Source of the DNA: an uncultured Acetatifactor sp.
GTDB lineage: Bacteria; Bacillota; Clostridia; Lachnospirales; Lachnospiraceae
Direction: 5' to 3'
Assembly: GCA_947586055.1 (NCBI GenBank)
Contig: CANPXL010000011.1
Location: 19,021 to 83,020 of the forward strand
Length of the DNA: 64,000 nt
Under the pieces are notes generated by a model. It searched no databases, was not told the DNA's origin, and saw only the letters and a list, made by a program, of their open reading frames with translations. Of this stretch, positions 54,023 through 62,197 are shown piece after piece. Within the stretch, counting starts at the first letter, position 1. Every line of letters starts with the position of its first letter. The position numbers and the translations under genes were made by a program.

Positions 54023-54664
54023 CTTTCCCAGCTTTAACCGCCCGGCCTTTGTCTTTTTTCTTAACAGCTCGTCCATCCTCTTATAATGTTCCTCATCCCG
54101 TTCCGCCAGCATTTTATCCCTGAGTTCCTCCCTCTCTTCCTGCATTCTGAACTGATAATCCAGTTCCTTCACAACGCTCTCCCTGATCTCCTGACATAAT
54201 TCGTCGTTGTTTTCCCGGAGCGTTTCCCGTATCAGCTGCTGCAGGAGCCATTGAAGCCTTCTGGACTTCTCTTCCCTGCTGCCTGGGACGATCTGACGGT
54301 CTTTGCTGTCTATGATATCTATGGCAAGTCCCGTTTCCTCCCGCTCGCGCTCCGCCTCCTCAGTTTCATCGCCCTCCGTCTTTGGTACGTTTTCGGATCT
54401 CTCTGTCTTCCCGTCCTGTTCCCCGGCAGGCAGCACATCCAGTTTTCCATCGCGCAGAATCATTTTGATCGCTTTCAACTGCAGTCCCCTTTCCTTCATT
54501 CCTTTAATCTGTTTAAACCGCTCCACATCCTCCTGAGTATAGTAGCGATGGCCAAGTTCATTGCGTTTGATGGGCAGATGCAGTTCTTCTTCCCAATAAC
54601 GCAGCACATGACTTTCAACCTTCACTTCTTTTGCAGCGTCAGAAATAAACAGATAGTTGCTCAT
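53999..54664 (-). CDS. MerR-family regulator with long charged coiled-coil C-terminus
   Basis: The protein has 221 residues. A MerR helix-turn-helix at 1-72 (LFISDAAKEVKVESHVLRYW, RYYTQEDVERFKQIKGMKER) is followed by a Glu/Lys-rich helical part (QWLLQQLIRETLRENND, REELRDKMLAERDEEHYKR). There is no Cys pair of metal sensors. GGAGAGA precedes ATG 54664; the longer frame to 54784 starts inside dnaB. Similar small MerR-like proteins act in chromosome or envelope control in Firmicutes, but I cannot name its target. Confidence 0.85.
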   Translation of the reverse strand: MSNYLFISDAAKEVKVESHVLRYWEEELHLPIKRNELGHRYYTQEDVERFKQIKGMKERGLQLKAIKMILRDGKLDVLPAGEQDGKTERSENVPKTEGDETEEAEREREETGLAIDIIDSKDRQIVPGSREEKSRRLQWLLQQLIRETLRENNDELCQEIRESVVKELDYQFRMQEEREELRDKMLAERDEEHYKRMDELLRKKTKAGRLKLGKKKKGTSQ

Positions 54665-54690
54665 TGTCTCTCCTTTCGACAAAATTGATA

Positions 54691-54725
54691 ACAAAAAAGA
54701 GAATGGAACTTCTCCACTCTCTTTT
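54691..54725 (-). terminator. Terminator downstream of dnaB, in the leader of the MerR-type gene
   Basis: On the minus strand AAAAGAGAGTGGA and TCCATTCTCTTTT pair (one G-U) and run into TTTTTTG. Only about 27 bp remain before the MerR start codon, so that gene must depend on read-through or on a promoter upstream of the hairpin. Confidence 0.8.
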
Positions 54726-54743
54726 GTACTGCTCATGGTAAAC

Positions 54744-56102
54744 TCAGAAATCCGCCTTACCCTTTCTGTGCTCCAGATTGGCAAACCTGGTATATTCCGG
54801 CAGCCATGCCAGCTCTACCGTGCCGATGGGGCCGTTTCTCTGCTTGGCTATAATGATCTCTGAAATTCCTTTTTTATCCGTGTCATGGTTATAATAATCG
54901 TCCCGGTAGATAAACATCACCACATCCGCATCCTGCTCGATGGCCCCCGATTCACGCAGATCCGACAGCATCGGTCTGTGGTCCGGTCTCTGTTCCACCG
55001 CGCGGGAAAGCTGGGACAGCGCGATCAGCGGCACATTCAGTTCCCTTGCAATGGCCTTCAGGGATCGGGAAATATCCGAAATTTCCTGCTGTCTGGAATC
55101 GGTTCTGCCGCTCCCCGTCATCAGCTGCAGGTAATCAATGATAATCATGGATAAATTCTGCTCCAGCTTGTACTTCCTGCATTTAGACCGCAGCTCCGCA
55201 ACGGAAATTCCGGGAGTGTCGTCAATGATCAGATTGGACTTTCCGATGACGCCCGCACTTTCAATCAGTCTTTCCCATTCCTGATCGTTCAGCTGGCCTG
55301 TGCGAAGTTTCTGCGCATCCACGCTGGATTCCAGCGAAAACATTCGGTTTACAAGCTGTTCCTTGCTCATCTCCAAGCTGAAAATGGCAACGGGCAGATT
55401 CTTTTTAAAAGCCACATACTGTGCAATGTTCAGAGCCAGCGCCGTCTTCCCCATGGAGGGACGCGCCGCAATCAGAATCAGATCCGATGGCTGCATGCCT
55501 GCCGTCCGATAATCCAGATCGACAAACCCCGTGGGAACCCCCGTCACGCTTCCCTTATTTCTGGAAGCAAGCTCGATTCTGTCCAACGCATTCATTACCA
55601 CCTGCCGGATGGGCACATAATCGTCCATGCTGCGCTTCTGGAGCAACTGAAATACCTTTTTCTCCGTGTCATCCAGTATGAATTCCAGGGACTCCTTCCC
55701 CGCGTAACAGGTATTGGCAATTTCTTCATTCAGCCGGATCAGACGGCGAAGCATGGCCTTTTCCGACACAATGTTGGCGTAATACTTTATATTGGCCGAA
55801 GTCGGAACCGCCGTGATCAGTTCCCTGACAAATTCAAGACTGCTGACTTCAGGCGGGACATCCTTCTCCCGCAGGCGGTTCTGCAGCGTCACAAGGTCCA
55901 CCGGACTTCCCGCGTCGTTCATCTCCACCATCGTCTCAAAAAGAACGCCATACTGCCTGTTATAGAAATCTTCGCCGGTGATGAGTTCGGATGCGATCAC
56001 AATAGCCTCCCGGTCCATCATCATGGAGCCGATGACGGACTGCTCCGCTTCCAGGCTGTGAGGCAATATTCTCTTCAATACATTCTCTTCCATGGCAGGC
56101 AT
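54744..56102 (-). CDS. dnaB: Replicative DNA helicase DnaB
   Basis: The protein has 452 residues. The N-terminal helical domain (RILPHSLEAEQSVIGSMMMD) is followed by a RecA-type ATPase: Walker A AARPSMGKTALALNIA, SLEMSKEQLVNRM, DDTPGISVAEL, Walker B MIIIDYLQLM and RESGAIEQDADVV. The hexameric helicase unwinds DNA at the fork. AGAGG lies nine bases before ATG 56102. It is third in the gdpP-rplI-dnaB order common in Firmicutes. Confidence 0.98.
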   Translation of the reverse strand: MPAMEENVLKRILPHSLEAEQSVIGSMMMDREAIVIASELITGEDFYNRQYGVLFETMVEMNDAGSPVDLVTLQNRLREKDVPPEVSSLEFVRELITAVPTSANIKYYANIVSEKAMLRRLIRLNEEIANTCYAGKESLEFILDDTEKKVFQLLQKRSMDDYVPIRQVVMNALDRIELASRNKGSVTGVPTGFVDLDYRTAGMQPSDLILIAARPSMGKTALALNIAQYVAFKKNLPVAIFSLEMSKEQLVNRMFSLESSVDAQKLRTGQLNDQEWERLIESAGVIGKSNLIIDDTPGISVAELRSKCRKYKLEQNLSMIIIDYLQLMTGSGRTDSRQQEISDISRSLKAIARELNVPLIALSQLSRAVEQRPDHRPMLSDLRESGAIEQDADVVMFIYRDDYYNHDTDKKGISEIIIAKQRNGPIGTVELAWLPEYTRFANLEHRKGKADF

Positions 56103-56193
56103 GTCCGGCTACCTCTTTTCTTTCCGCCATTTAGTCAGCCGTTTTCCCCAACGGCCTGTCCTCTCCTTTTGCCGCCCGTACGGACAAACGCGC

Positions 56194-56640
56194 TCAGGCC
56201 TCCGTCACACGGACCGTCAGCGTTGCCGTCACCTGAGGATGCAGCTTTACGCTGACCTGATAAGATCCAAAATTTTTCAGGCTCTCCGGAAGCTGAATCT
56301 TCTTTTTGTCAATATCAAGATGATGCTGTTCCTTATAGGCGGCGGCAATCTCCTTGCTGGATACGGAGCCGAAAGCCTTTCCGCCCTCACCGGCCTTGAT
56401 CCTGACTGTGACCTGCTTATTCTCCAGTTCAGCCGCCAGCGCTTTCGCGGCATCAAGCTGTTCCTGAGCGACCCTGCTTTCATTCGCCTTCTGAAGTTTT
56501 AAGTCATTCAGGTTTTTAGCGGTAGCTTCCACGCCGATTTTCTTTGGCAGAATATAATTTCTGGCGTATCCCTCGCTGGCCTCAATAATATCGCCTTTTT
56601 TCCCTAATTTCTTTTCATCCTGCAATAAAATAATCTTCAT
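56194..56640 (-). CDS. rplI: Ribosomal protein bL9
   Basis: The protein has 148 residues. It has MKIILLQDEKKLGKKGDIIE, GYARNYILPKKIGVEAT, the long connecting helix and a C-terminal domain with AGEGGKAFGSVSSKEIAAA. It binds 23S rRNA near the L1 stalk. It is 21 bp downstream of gdpP in one transcription unit. Confidence 0.98.
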   Translation of the reverse strand: MKIILLQDEKKLGKKGDIIEASEGYARNYILPKKIGVEATAKNLNDLKLQKANESRVAQEQLDAAKALAAELENKQVTVRIKAGEGGKAFGSVSSKEIAAAYKEQHHLDIDKKKIQLPESLKNFGSYQVSVKLHPQVTATLTVRVTEA

Positions 56641-56661
56641 GTCCCGATCCTCTCCGTCAAC

Positions 56662-58713
56662 TTATAATTCGTTATTTTCCAACATACTGTCAATGGTTCT
56701 CTTCAGCATGCCGATCGCTTCGATGATACCGACGCCTTCCATCTGGCAGGCCGCCGTATTCATGTGGCCGCCCCCGCCCATACGTTCCATGATGATCTGG
56801 ACATTCACCTCATCAATGGAGCGGGCGCTGATATAAATCTTCCCCTGATAATCCGTCAGCACAAAGCTGGCCTTCACCCCGCGGATATTCAAAAGCTCGT
56901 TTGCCGCCTGGGCGCCGATCACAGTCGGACTGGGAAGCTCATCCGCGGTACAGATGGAAATGGCAAAAAACTGTCTGTAGATTTCCGCCTGACTGACCGC
57001 ATCCGCCCGCGCCTTATATTCCTGGGCATCCTCACGGAACAGTTTCCGCACCCGGGTCACATCCGCACCGTTCCTCCTTAAGAAAGCGGCGGCTTCAAAC
57101 GTGCGGACACCGGTCTTTGTCATAAAGTTATTCGTATCGATCATGATGCCGGAATACATGCAGTCAGCTTCTTCCGCATGGATTTTGATATTGTCGTAGG
57201 TGTACTGCAGGATCTCCGAGACCATCTCGCAGGCCGACGACGCATAGGGTTCCACATAAGACAGCGTTGCATTTTCAATGGTTTCCGTACCCTGCCTGTG
57301 ATGGTCCAGCACCACCACAGACTTACAGAACCGCAGAAGCTCCGGGCATTCCGTAATGGAGGGTTTGTTTACATCCACCACCACCAGCACGCAGTTGCCG
57401 TTCGCGGCCTCCACAGCTGTCTGATTGTTGACGATCATATCTTCCTCGTATTCCGGATTGTTCCGGAACAGGTCTACCATAGGCGCCACAGCGGGCGTCA
57501 CATCATTCAGCACAATATGCGCTTTGCGGCCCAGTGTCTGCGCGATCCGGTATATTCCTACCGCAGCGCCAAAGCTGTCCACGTCGGGCATACGGTGCCC
57601 CATGACAAGCACAAGGTCCTTGCTTGTAATAATTTCCCGCAGGGCGTGCGCTTTCACGCGGGCCTTCACACGGGTATTCTTCTCCACCTGCTGGCTCTTT
57701 CCGCCGAAATAAGTCACACTCTCCGGCGTCTTGATCACCGCCTGATCTCCTCCGCGTCCCAGCGCAAGGTCGATGGCGTTTCGTGAAAATTCATAGTTCT
57801 GCGCCGTAGTAAGGCCGTCCAGCCCCACCCCGATGCTGATGGTCACTGCCATTTCGTTTCCGATATTGACTGTCTTTACATCCTCCAGCAGGTCAAAGCG
57901 GGTCTCCTGCAGCTGCGACACCGCCTTTTTGCGCAGAATGACCAGATACTTGTCCTTCTCCAGCTTCTTACAGATGCCGTCATAGCCGGAAATATACTTG
58001 TTCACCTTTCTGTCGATCAGCGCGATCAGCAGAGAGCGGCGGACTTCCTCCACGCTCTCCAGCGCCTCTTCATAATTGTCCAGATAAATCATGCCCACAG
58101 CCAGGCTCTGGTCGTCCACTTCCTGCAACGCAATATGGAGCGCCGTCTCGTCATAGAGATACATCGCGATCAGGTAACCGTCATATCCTCTGGAATCCAC
58201 AATATCGCTGTTTTCAGCCATCTCCTTCAGGGATATTTTCCGGAATTTTGCCACATATTCGTTTCCTTCATACTCCAGTTCATACTGGGTCTCATCCACC
58301 CCGCTGTCGTCAGGCAGCCTGTCACGGGTAATGGCCGGAAACAGCGATGTGATCGATTTGCTGTAGCCTTTCGGCTGGTGCACGATTCCCTCAAAAGCAA
58401 GATTGGTCCAGATCACCTTTCCGGCGTCGTCCAGCAGCGCATAGGGAAGATCCATCTCTCTGAGCAGCTTTCTCTGGATCTGGCCGTATTCCGTCGCAAA
58501 ACTGATCAGTTCATTCATCAGGATCGGTTTATTGTAAAAGTACAGCGAAAGCGTGATCACGAAATAAAACACCGTAAACGCCGCCAGCAGCAGCCCTGCC
58601 CGAAAATCCAGCATGAACATGGCGGCATCCACCGCGGCAAGAAGAACACCCAGATAAATGCCGAACTGTATATGACTCTTGATACGTCCTTTTAATCTGA
58701 TCCTTTTCTTCAT
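56662..58713 (-). CDS. gdpP: Cyclic-di-AMP phosphodiesterase GdpP
   Basis: The protein has 683 residues. Two N-terminal helices (about 17-58) are followed by a PAS-like sensor, a degenerate GGDEF domain (DKYLVILRKKAVSQLQE, SIGVGLDG) and the DHH domain: VMGHRMPDVDSFGAAVGIYR, VVVDVNKPS, VVVLDHHRQG and SGIMIDTNNF. The DHHA1 domain ends in RMGGGGHMNTAACQMEG. It degrades c-di-AMP, which sets osmotic and cell-wall balance. It leads the gdpP-rplI-dnaB operon. Confidence 0.97.
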   Translation of the reverse strand: MKKRIRLKGRIKSHIQFGIYLGVLLAAVDAAMFMLDFRAGLLLAAFTVFYFVITLSLYFYNKPILMNELISFATEYGQIQRKLLREMDLPYALLDDAGKVIWTNLAFEGIVHQPKGYSKSITSLFPAITRDRLPDDSGVDETQYELEYEGNEYVAKFRKISLKEMAENSDIVDSRGYDGYLIAMYLYDETALHIALQEVDDQSLAVGMIYLDNYEEALESVEEVRRSLLIALIDRKVNKYISGYDGICKKLEKDKYLVILRKKAVSQLQETRFDLLEDVKTVNIGNEMAVTISIGVGLDGLTTAQNYEFSRNAIDLALGRGGDQAVIKTPESVTYFGGKSQQVEKNTRVKARVKAHALREIITSKDLVLVMGHRMPDVDSFGAAVGIYRIAQTLGRKAHIVLNDVTPAVAPMVDLFRNNPEYEEDMIVNNQTAVEAANGNCVLVVVDVNKPSITECPELLRFCKSVVVLDHHRQGTETIENATLSYVEPYASSACEMVSEILQYTYDNIKIHAEEADCMYSGIMIDTNNFMTKTGVRTFEAAAFLRRNGADVTRVRKLFREDAQEYKARADAVSQAEIYRQFFAISICTADELPSPTVIGAQAANELLNIRGVKASFVLTDYQGKIYISARSIDEVNVQIIMERMGGGGHMNTAACQMEGVGIIEAIGMLKRTIDSMLENNEL

Positions 58714-58772
58714 GTAAACACCTGATTTCTACAGCAAAGTTTCCCACTTACTCCCCTATTTTATCATACTTA

Positions 58773-58802
58773 ATTACACTATGCCACAATTTAATTTGTC
58801 AA
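58773..58802 (-). promoter_or_regulatory. Promoter of the gdpP-rplI-dnaB operon
   Basis: Minus strand TTGACA (58797-58802), 18 nt, TGTAAT (58773-58778), 60 bp upstream of gdpP. Confidence 0.65.
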
Positions 58803-58832
58803 ATAACAGATTGTTCTGTCGTTTGCAGACTG

Positions 58833-58871
58833 AAAACGCTGTGCGGCGGTCCTTTCCGCGCGCACAGCGTT
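58833..58871 (-). terminator. Terminator of the rpsF-ssb-rpsR operon
   Basis: AACGCTGTGCG (58835-58845) and CGCACAGCGTT (58861-58871) form an 11-bp stem; on the minus strand it runs into TTTTC. Confidence 0.75.
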
Positions 58872-58898
58872 CTGTTGTTGAAATATTTCCGTTTCAGG

Positions 58899-59162
58899 TC
58901 AATCCTGAACGTAGGGCATCAAAGCAATATGACGGGCCCTCTTGATCGCGACGGTCAGAGCCCTCTGATGCTTTGCACAGTTTCCGGTAATTCGGCGGGG
59001 AAGAATCTTTCCTCTCTCGGATACATATTTCTTCAGTTTATTGGTATCCTTATAATCGATCACATTATCCTTGCCGCAGAACACACAGACCTTTTTCCTT
59101 CTGCGGACTCCGCCCTTCTTTCTAACCGGAGCGTCGGGTTTTTCTGCTTTATTGTAAGCCAT
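58899..59162 (-). CDS. rpsR: Ribosomal protein bS18
   Basis: The protein has 87 residues with a basic N-terminal extension. It has [40 protein letters not shown] and [13 protein letters not shown]. CxxC plus a further Cys suggest a zinc-binding S18 form. It partners S6 in the 30S platform. Last gene of the operon. Confidence 0.98.
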   Translation of the reverse strand: MAYNKAEKPDAPVRKKGGVRRRKKVCVFCGKDNVIDYKDTNKLKKYVSERGKILPRRITGNCAKHQRALTVAIKRARHIALMPYVQD

Positions 59163-59192
59163 TTTACTGCCTCCTATCTCACTTGATCAAAC

Positions 59193-59654
59193 TCAGTTAA
59201 AGGGTAATTCTTCGTCAATGCCGTCGGGAATGTTCATAAATCCGTCGCCTGCGCCGGCAGGTGCGGGCGCGCTTCCGTTTCCTCCGAAACCGCCGCCGTT
59301 ATTGTAACCGCCGTCGTTTCCGCCGCCCGATGCGTTTTTGCTCTCGGCAAACTCGATCTCATCCACCATGATCCGGACACTGTAGACCATCTGCCCTTCC
59401 TTATTGGTGTAATTGTCGTTCTGCACTCTGCCGCTCAAGACAACCTTGGTTCCCTTGTGAAGATACCTCTCCACAAACTCGGCCTGCCTGCCGAAGGAAG
59501 TACAGTTAAAGAAGTCTGCGTCCGGTTCGCCCTCGCGCTTGAATCTCCTGTCAACCGCTATGGAAAATCTTGCGACTGCAGTCTGGCTGGCGCCCTGAGA
59601 ATACCTCACCTCAGGGTCTCTCGTCAACCGTCCCATAAGAATGACTTTATTCAT
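59193..59654 (-). CDS. ssb: Single-stranded DNA-binding protein
   Basis: The protein has 153 residues. An OB fold (MNKVILMGRLTRDPEVRYSQ, FSIAVDRRFKREGEPDADFF, GTKVVLSGRVQNDNYTNKEG) is followed by a Gly/Asn-rich linker and the partner-binding tip DEELPFN. It coats ssDNA in replication and repair. It lies between rpsF and rpsR. Confidence 0.98.
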   Translation of the reverse strand: MNKVILMGRLTRDPEVRYSQGASQTAVARFSIAVDRRFKREGEPDADFFNCTSFGRQAEFVERYLHKGTKVVLSGRVQNDNYTNKEGQMVYSVRIMVDEIEFAESKNASGGGNDGGYNNGGGFGGNGSAPAPAGAGDGFMNIPDGIDEELPFN

Positions 59655-59676
59655 ATTTTTTCTTCTCGCTTTCTAA

Positions 59677-59967
59677 TTAAGCCTCATCCTGTCTGACGAC
59701 TAAGTATCTGATGACATTGTCCATAATGCGGACACGGCTCTCGATCTCAGCGGGAACGGTGCTTTCCGCCTCAAAGCTGATGAAGTAGTAGAATGCTTCT
59801 TTCATCTTCTGAACTTCATAAGCCAGGCGTTTCTTGCCCCAATCATCCACGTTGGTCACTGTGCCGCCAAATCTCTCGATGAGCGCCTTGCATTTTTCGA
59901 CAACCTCTGCTCTCTGCTCATCTTCGATCTTAGCCGTGACAATGATCGCTAATTCATACTTGTTCAT
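59677..59967 (-). CDS. rpsF: Ribosomal protein bS6
   Basis: The protein has 96 residues. It has MNKYELAIIVTAKIEDEQR, GGTVTNVDDWGKKRLAYEVQ and YYFISFEAESTVPAEIE. It forms a dimer with S18 in the 30S. AAGGAGGT precedes the ATG. In many bacteria S6:S18 binds the rpsF leader; the GCTCGC...GCGCGGGC stem in this leader could serve, but I could not confirm the known motif. Confidence 0.98.
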   Translation of the reverse strand: MNKYELAIIVTAKIEDEQRAEVVEKCKALIERFGGTVTNVDDWGKKRLAYEVQKMKEAFYYFISFEAESTVPAEIESRVRIMDNVIRYLVVRQDEA

Positions 59968-60039
59968 TGTGCTACCTCCTTTTGGTCTCTGGCCCGCGCC
60001 AACAGTGCGAGCAAGGAAATTGATTCATCACGATTCATT

Positions 60040-60068
60040 ATCATAGCACATATCTTCCGGCATTGCAA
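60040..60068 (-). promoter_or_regulatory. Promoter of the rpsF-ssb-rpsR operon
   Basis: Minus strand TTGCAA (60063-60068), 17 nt, TATGAT (60040-60045), followed by a leader of about 65 nt. Confidence 0.7.
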
Positions 60069-60113
60069 GTTTTTTCTGCGTTTCCCCCAAAATTTCGTAA
60101 CAGCTCAGCCGGC

Positions 60114-60287
60114 TTACAGGATCTCTTTCACGTTTTTCTCAAGAAGCTTCCGCGCTATCATGATCTGGCGGCCGCACCCCCGGCATTTCAGCCGAAAATC
60201 CGCGCCCACGCGCAATACCTCCCATTCCACGCTGCCGCACGGGTGCTGTTTTTTTAATTTTAAGGTATCGCCCACATGAATCTCCAT
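60114..60287 (-). CDS. DUF951 family small protein
   Basis: The protein has 57 residues. MEIHVGDTLKLKKQHPCGS is followed by a CxxC pair (KCRGCGRQIMIAR) and ends KNVKEIL. With the earlier Cys (HPCGS) it has a small zinc-binding look. This family is common next to rpsF in Firmicutes; its function is not known to me. GAGGG precedes ATG 60287. Confidence 0.92.
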   Translation of the reverse strand: MEIHVGDTLKLKKQHPCGSVEWEVLRVGADFRLKCRGCGRQIMIARKLLEKNVKEIL

Positions 60288-60342
60288 ATTCCCTCCGTCC
60301 CGAAATCACTGCCGGTCCATTTCCGGCCGCCGCTTTCCCGCG

Positions 60343-61182
60343 TCATCCCAGATTTCCCATAAGGAAATCCTTTACCACACCCAAAAATTCCCTCAAAAGA
60401 TTATTGGGCGCCAGCCCCGCCACAGCGCTTGCCGACAGACCTTCCACATTTGCATAACCCTGTTTCTCAGCAATCTTAAGCGCGCGGAACATATGAAAAT
60501 TGTTTGTCACAATCACCACCCGGTCGTTGGCCTCGTCCAGCAGCAGGCTGCTGAACGCCAGGTTTTCAGCGGTGTCCGTGGACTGATCCTCCATCAGGAT
60601 CTTTTCTGCGCCGATGCCGGCGTCCATAAGGTACTGCCGCATCCCCGCGGCTTCACTGATCGGTTCGTTGCTCCCCTGCCCGCCGGAAACAATGACAATC
60701 GTGTCAGGATTCTCGCGCAGATACTCCACGGCACTGTCAAGCCGTCTGCGCAGCACCTCGCTGGGCCCCTGCTTCTTCCACTGAGCTCCCAGAATGATGA
60801 TATAGTCCGCTCCCGGCCGGGGCTTCGCATGATACTGTGAAAAGATCATCCCTTCCACCGCGCAGAACAAAACTGTCCCGGCAAGAAATACCGTCGTCGC
60901 CGCTGCGCGCAGCCATCCCGGCAGTCTGCGCACCCGCTCCCGGTCAGCCAGAAACGTTCCCACCAGCAGGGCGCCCGCTCCCAAAACGCCCCATATCAGA
61001 AAGAAATACGTTCCGAAGCCGACCACGGCAACGCCAACGCAGTACAAAATACAGCATATCCCCACAATCCAGAAAAAAAGGGCGCCGAAAGGAATCCCGC
61101 GCTGCATTCTGCCGCGCCGTTCCAGATAGATGACTTTTTTTGATTTTTCAAAAGGGATCAGTCTGTTCTTTTTTCGCTGCAT
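60343..61182 (-). CDS. YdcF/ElyC-like DUF218 membrane protein
   Basis: The protein has 279 residues. Three or four N-terminal helices (about 28-125) are followed by a DUF218 domain: ADYIIILGAQWKKQGPSEVL, VIVSGGQGSNEPISEA, ILMEDQSTDTAENLAFS and VVIVTNNFHMFRALKIAEKQ. Members affect envelope synthesis (ElyC) or vancomycin sensitivity (SanA); the reaction is unknown. It has its own promoter and is divergent from the Sir2 gene. Confidence 0.92.
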   Translation of the reverse strand: MQRKKNRLIPFEKSKKVIYLERRGRMQRGIPFGALFFWIVGICCILYCVGVAVVGFGTYFFLIWGVLGAGALLVGTFLADRERVRRLPGWLRAAATTVFLAGTVLFCAVEGMIFSQYHAKPRPGADYIIILGAQWKKQGPSEVLRRRLDSAVEYLRENPDTIVIVSGGQGSNEPISEAAGMRQYLMDAGIGAEKILMEDQSTDTAENLAFSSLLLDEANDRVVIVTNNFHMFRALKIAEKQGYANVEGLSASAVAGLAPNNLLREFLGVVKDFLMGNLG

Positions 61183-61308
61183 TCCTTTTTCCTATCCTTC
61201 CCGCAGGCAGGAAACCGGGCCGCGCGGCTGCCATGCAAAAGCGCCGCCCGTCGGTCTGCCGGGGAAACATGTTACTGTTGAAAAGCCGAAACAATAAAGA
61301 TTATAGTA

Positions 61309-61338
61309 ATTATACCATACTTTAGGTATTTCTCTCAA
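61309..61338 (-). promoter_or_regulatory. Promoter of the YdcF-like gene
   Basis: Minus strand TTGAGA (61333-61338), 18 nt, TATAAT (61309-61314). The rest of the 274-bp gap holds a TAAAAT-type -10 for the plus-strand Sir2 gene near 61400, without a clear -35. Confidence 0.65.
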
Positions 61339-61456
61339 CAGATATCAAAAATACATTTCTTAAGATTTTCTGGCAATAGATTTTTTCCCGGAAACGTGGT
61401 AAAATGGAACCAGTCACAATACAAAGAAAATACCTGTCAGAAGCGGAGGTGACCCT

Positions 61457-62185
61457 GTGAAAGATTATCAGAAAGAGATGGAGGAACTGCGGGAGATTGT
61501 GGAAAAACATGACAACATTGTCTTTTTTGGAGGCGCCGGCGTTTCCACGGAAAGCGGCATTCCGGATTTCAGAAGCGTGGACGGTCTGTACCATCAGCAG
61601 TACGACTACCCGCCGGAGACGATCCTGAGCCACACCTTTTACCGCAGCAATCCGAAAGAATTCTACCGTTTTTACCGGAATAAAATGCTTTTTCCCCTTG
61701 CCGCTCCAAACGCCGCCCACAAGAAGCTGGCGCAGTTGGAAAAGCAGGGAAAGCTGAAGGCCGTTATCACTCAGAACATCGACGGTCTTCATCAGGCAGC
61801 CGGCAGTAAAACAGTGCTGGAACTCCACGGCTCCGTGCTCCGCAATTACTGTGTAAGCTGCGGCCGCTTTCACAGTCTGGAATATATTCTGGACTCCGAG
61901 GGCATTCCCGTCTGCGAAAAATGCGGGAACCCCATCAAGCCCGACGTGGTGCTTTATGAAGAGGGACTGGATCAGAAGACCGTCAATGACGCCGTCCGGT
62001 ACATCAGCCAGGCTCAGGTTCTGATCATCGGCGGCACTTCCCTTGCCGTCTATCCCGCTGCCGGACTGATCGACTATTTTTCCGGCGAGAAGCTGGTAGT
62101 AATCAACAAAGCCCCCACCCCCAGGGACGCCCATGCAGACCTTCTGATCCAGGCGCCCATAGGGGAGGTGTTCTCTCAGATATAA
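61457..62185 (+). CDS. NAD-dependent protein deacylase, Sir2 family
   Basis: The protein has 242 residues. It has the NAD site FFGGAGVSTESGIPDFRS, QNIDGLHQAAGS, catalytic His in LELHGSV, a zinc site (CVSCG and CEKCGNPI), PDVVLYEEGLD and IIGGTSLAVYPAA. It removes acetyl or other acyl groups from lysines, releasing nicotinamide. The start is GTG 61457 behind GGAGGTGA. Named cobB or npdA in other genomes. Confidence 0.96.
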   Translation: MKDYQKEMEELREIVEKHDNIVFFGGAGVSTESGIPDFRSVDGLYHQQYDYPPETILSHTFYRSNPKEFYRFYRNKMLFPLAAPNAAHKKLAQLEKQGKLKAVITQNIDGLHQAAGSKTVLELHGSVLRNYCVSCGRFHSLEYILDSEGIPVCEKCGNPIKPDVVLYEEGLDQKTVNDAVRYISQAQVLIIGGTSLAVYPAAGLIDYFSGEKLVVINKAPTPRDAHADLLIQAPIGEVFSQI

Positions 62186-62197
62186 AGCCGGTCCGGC

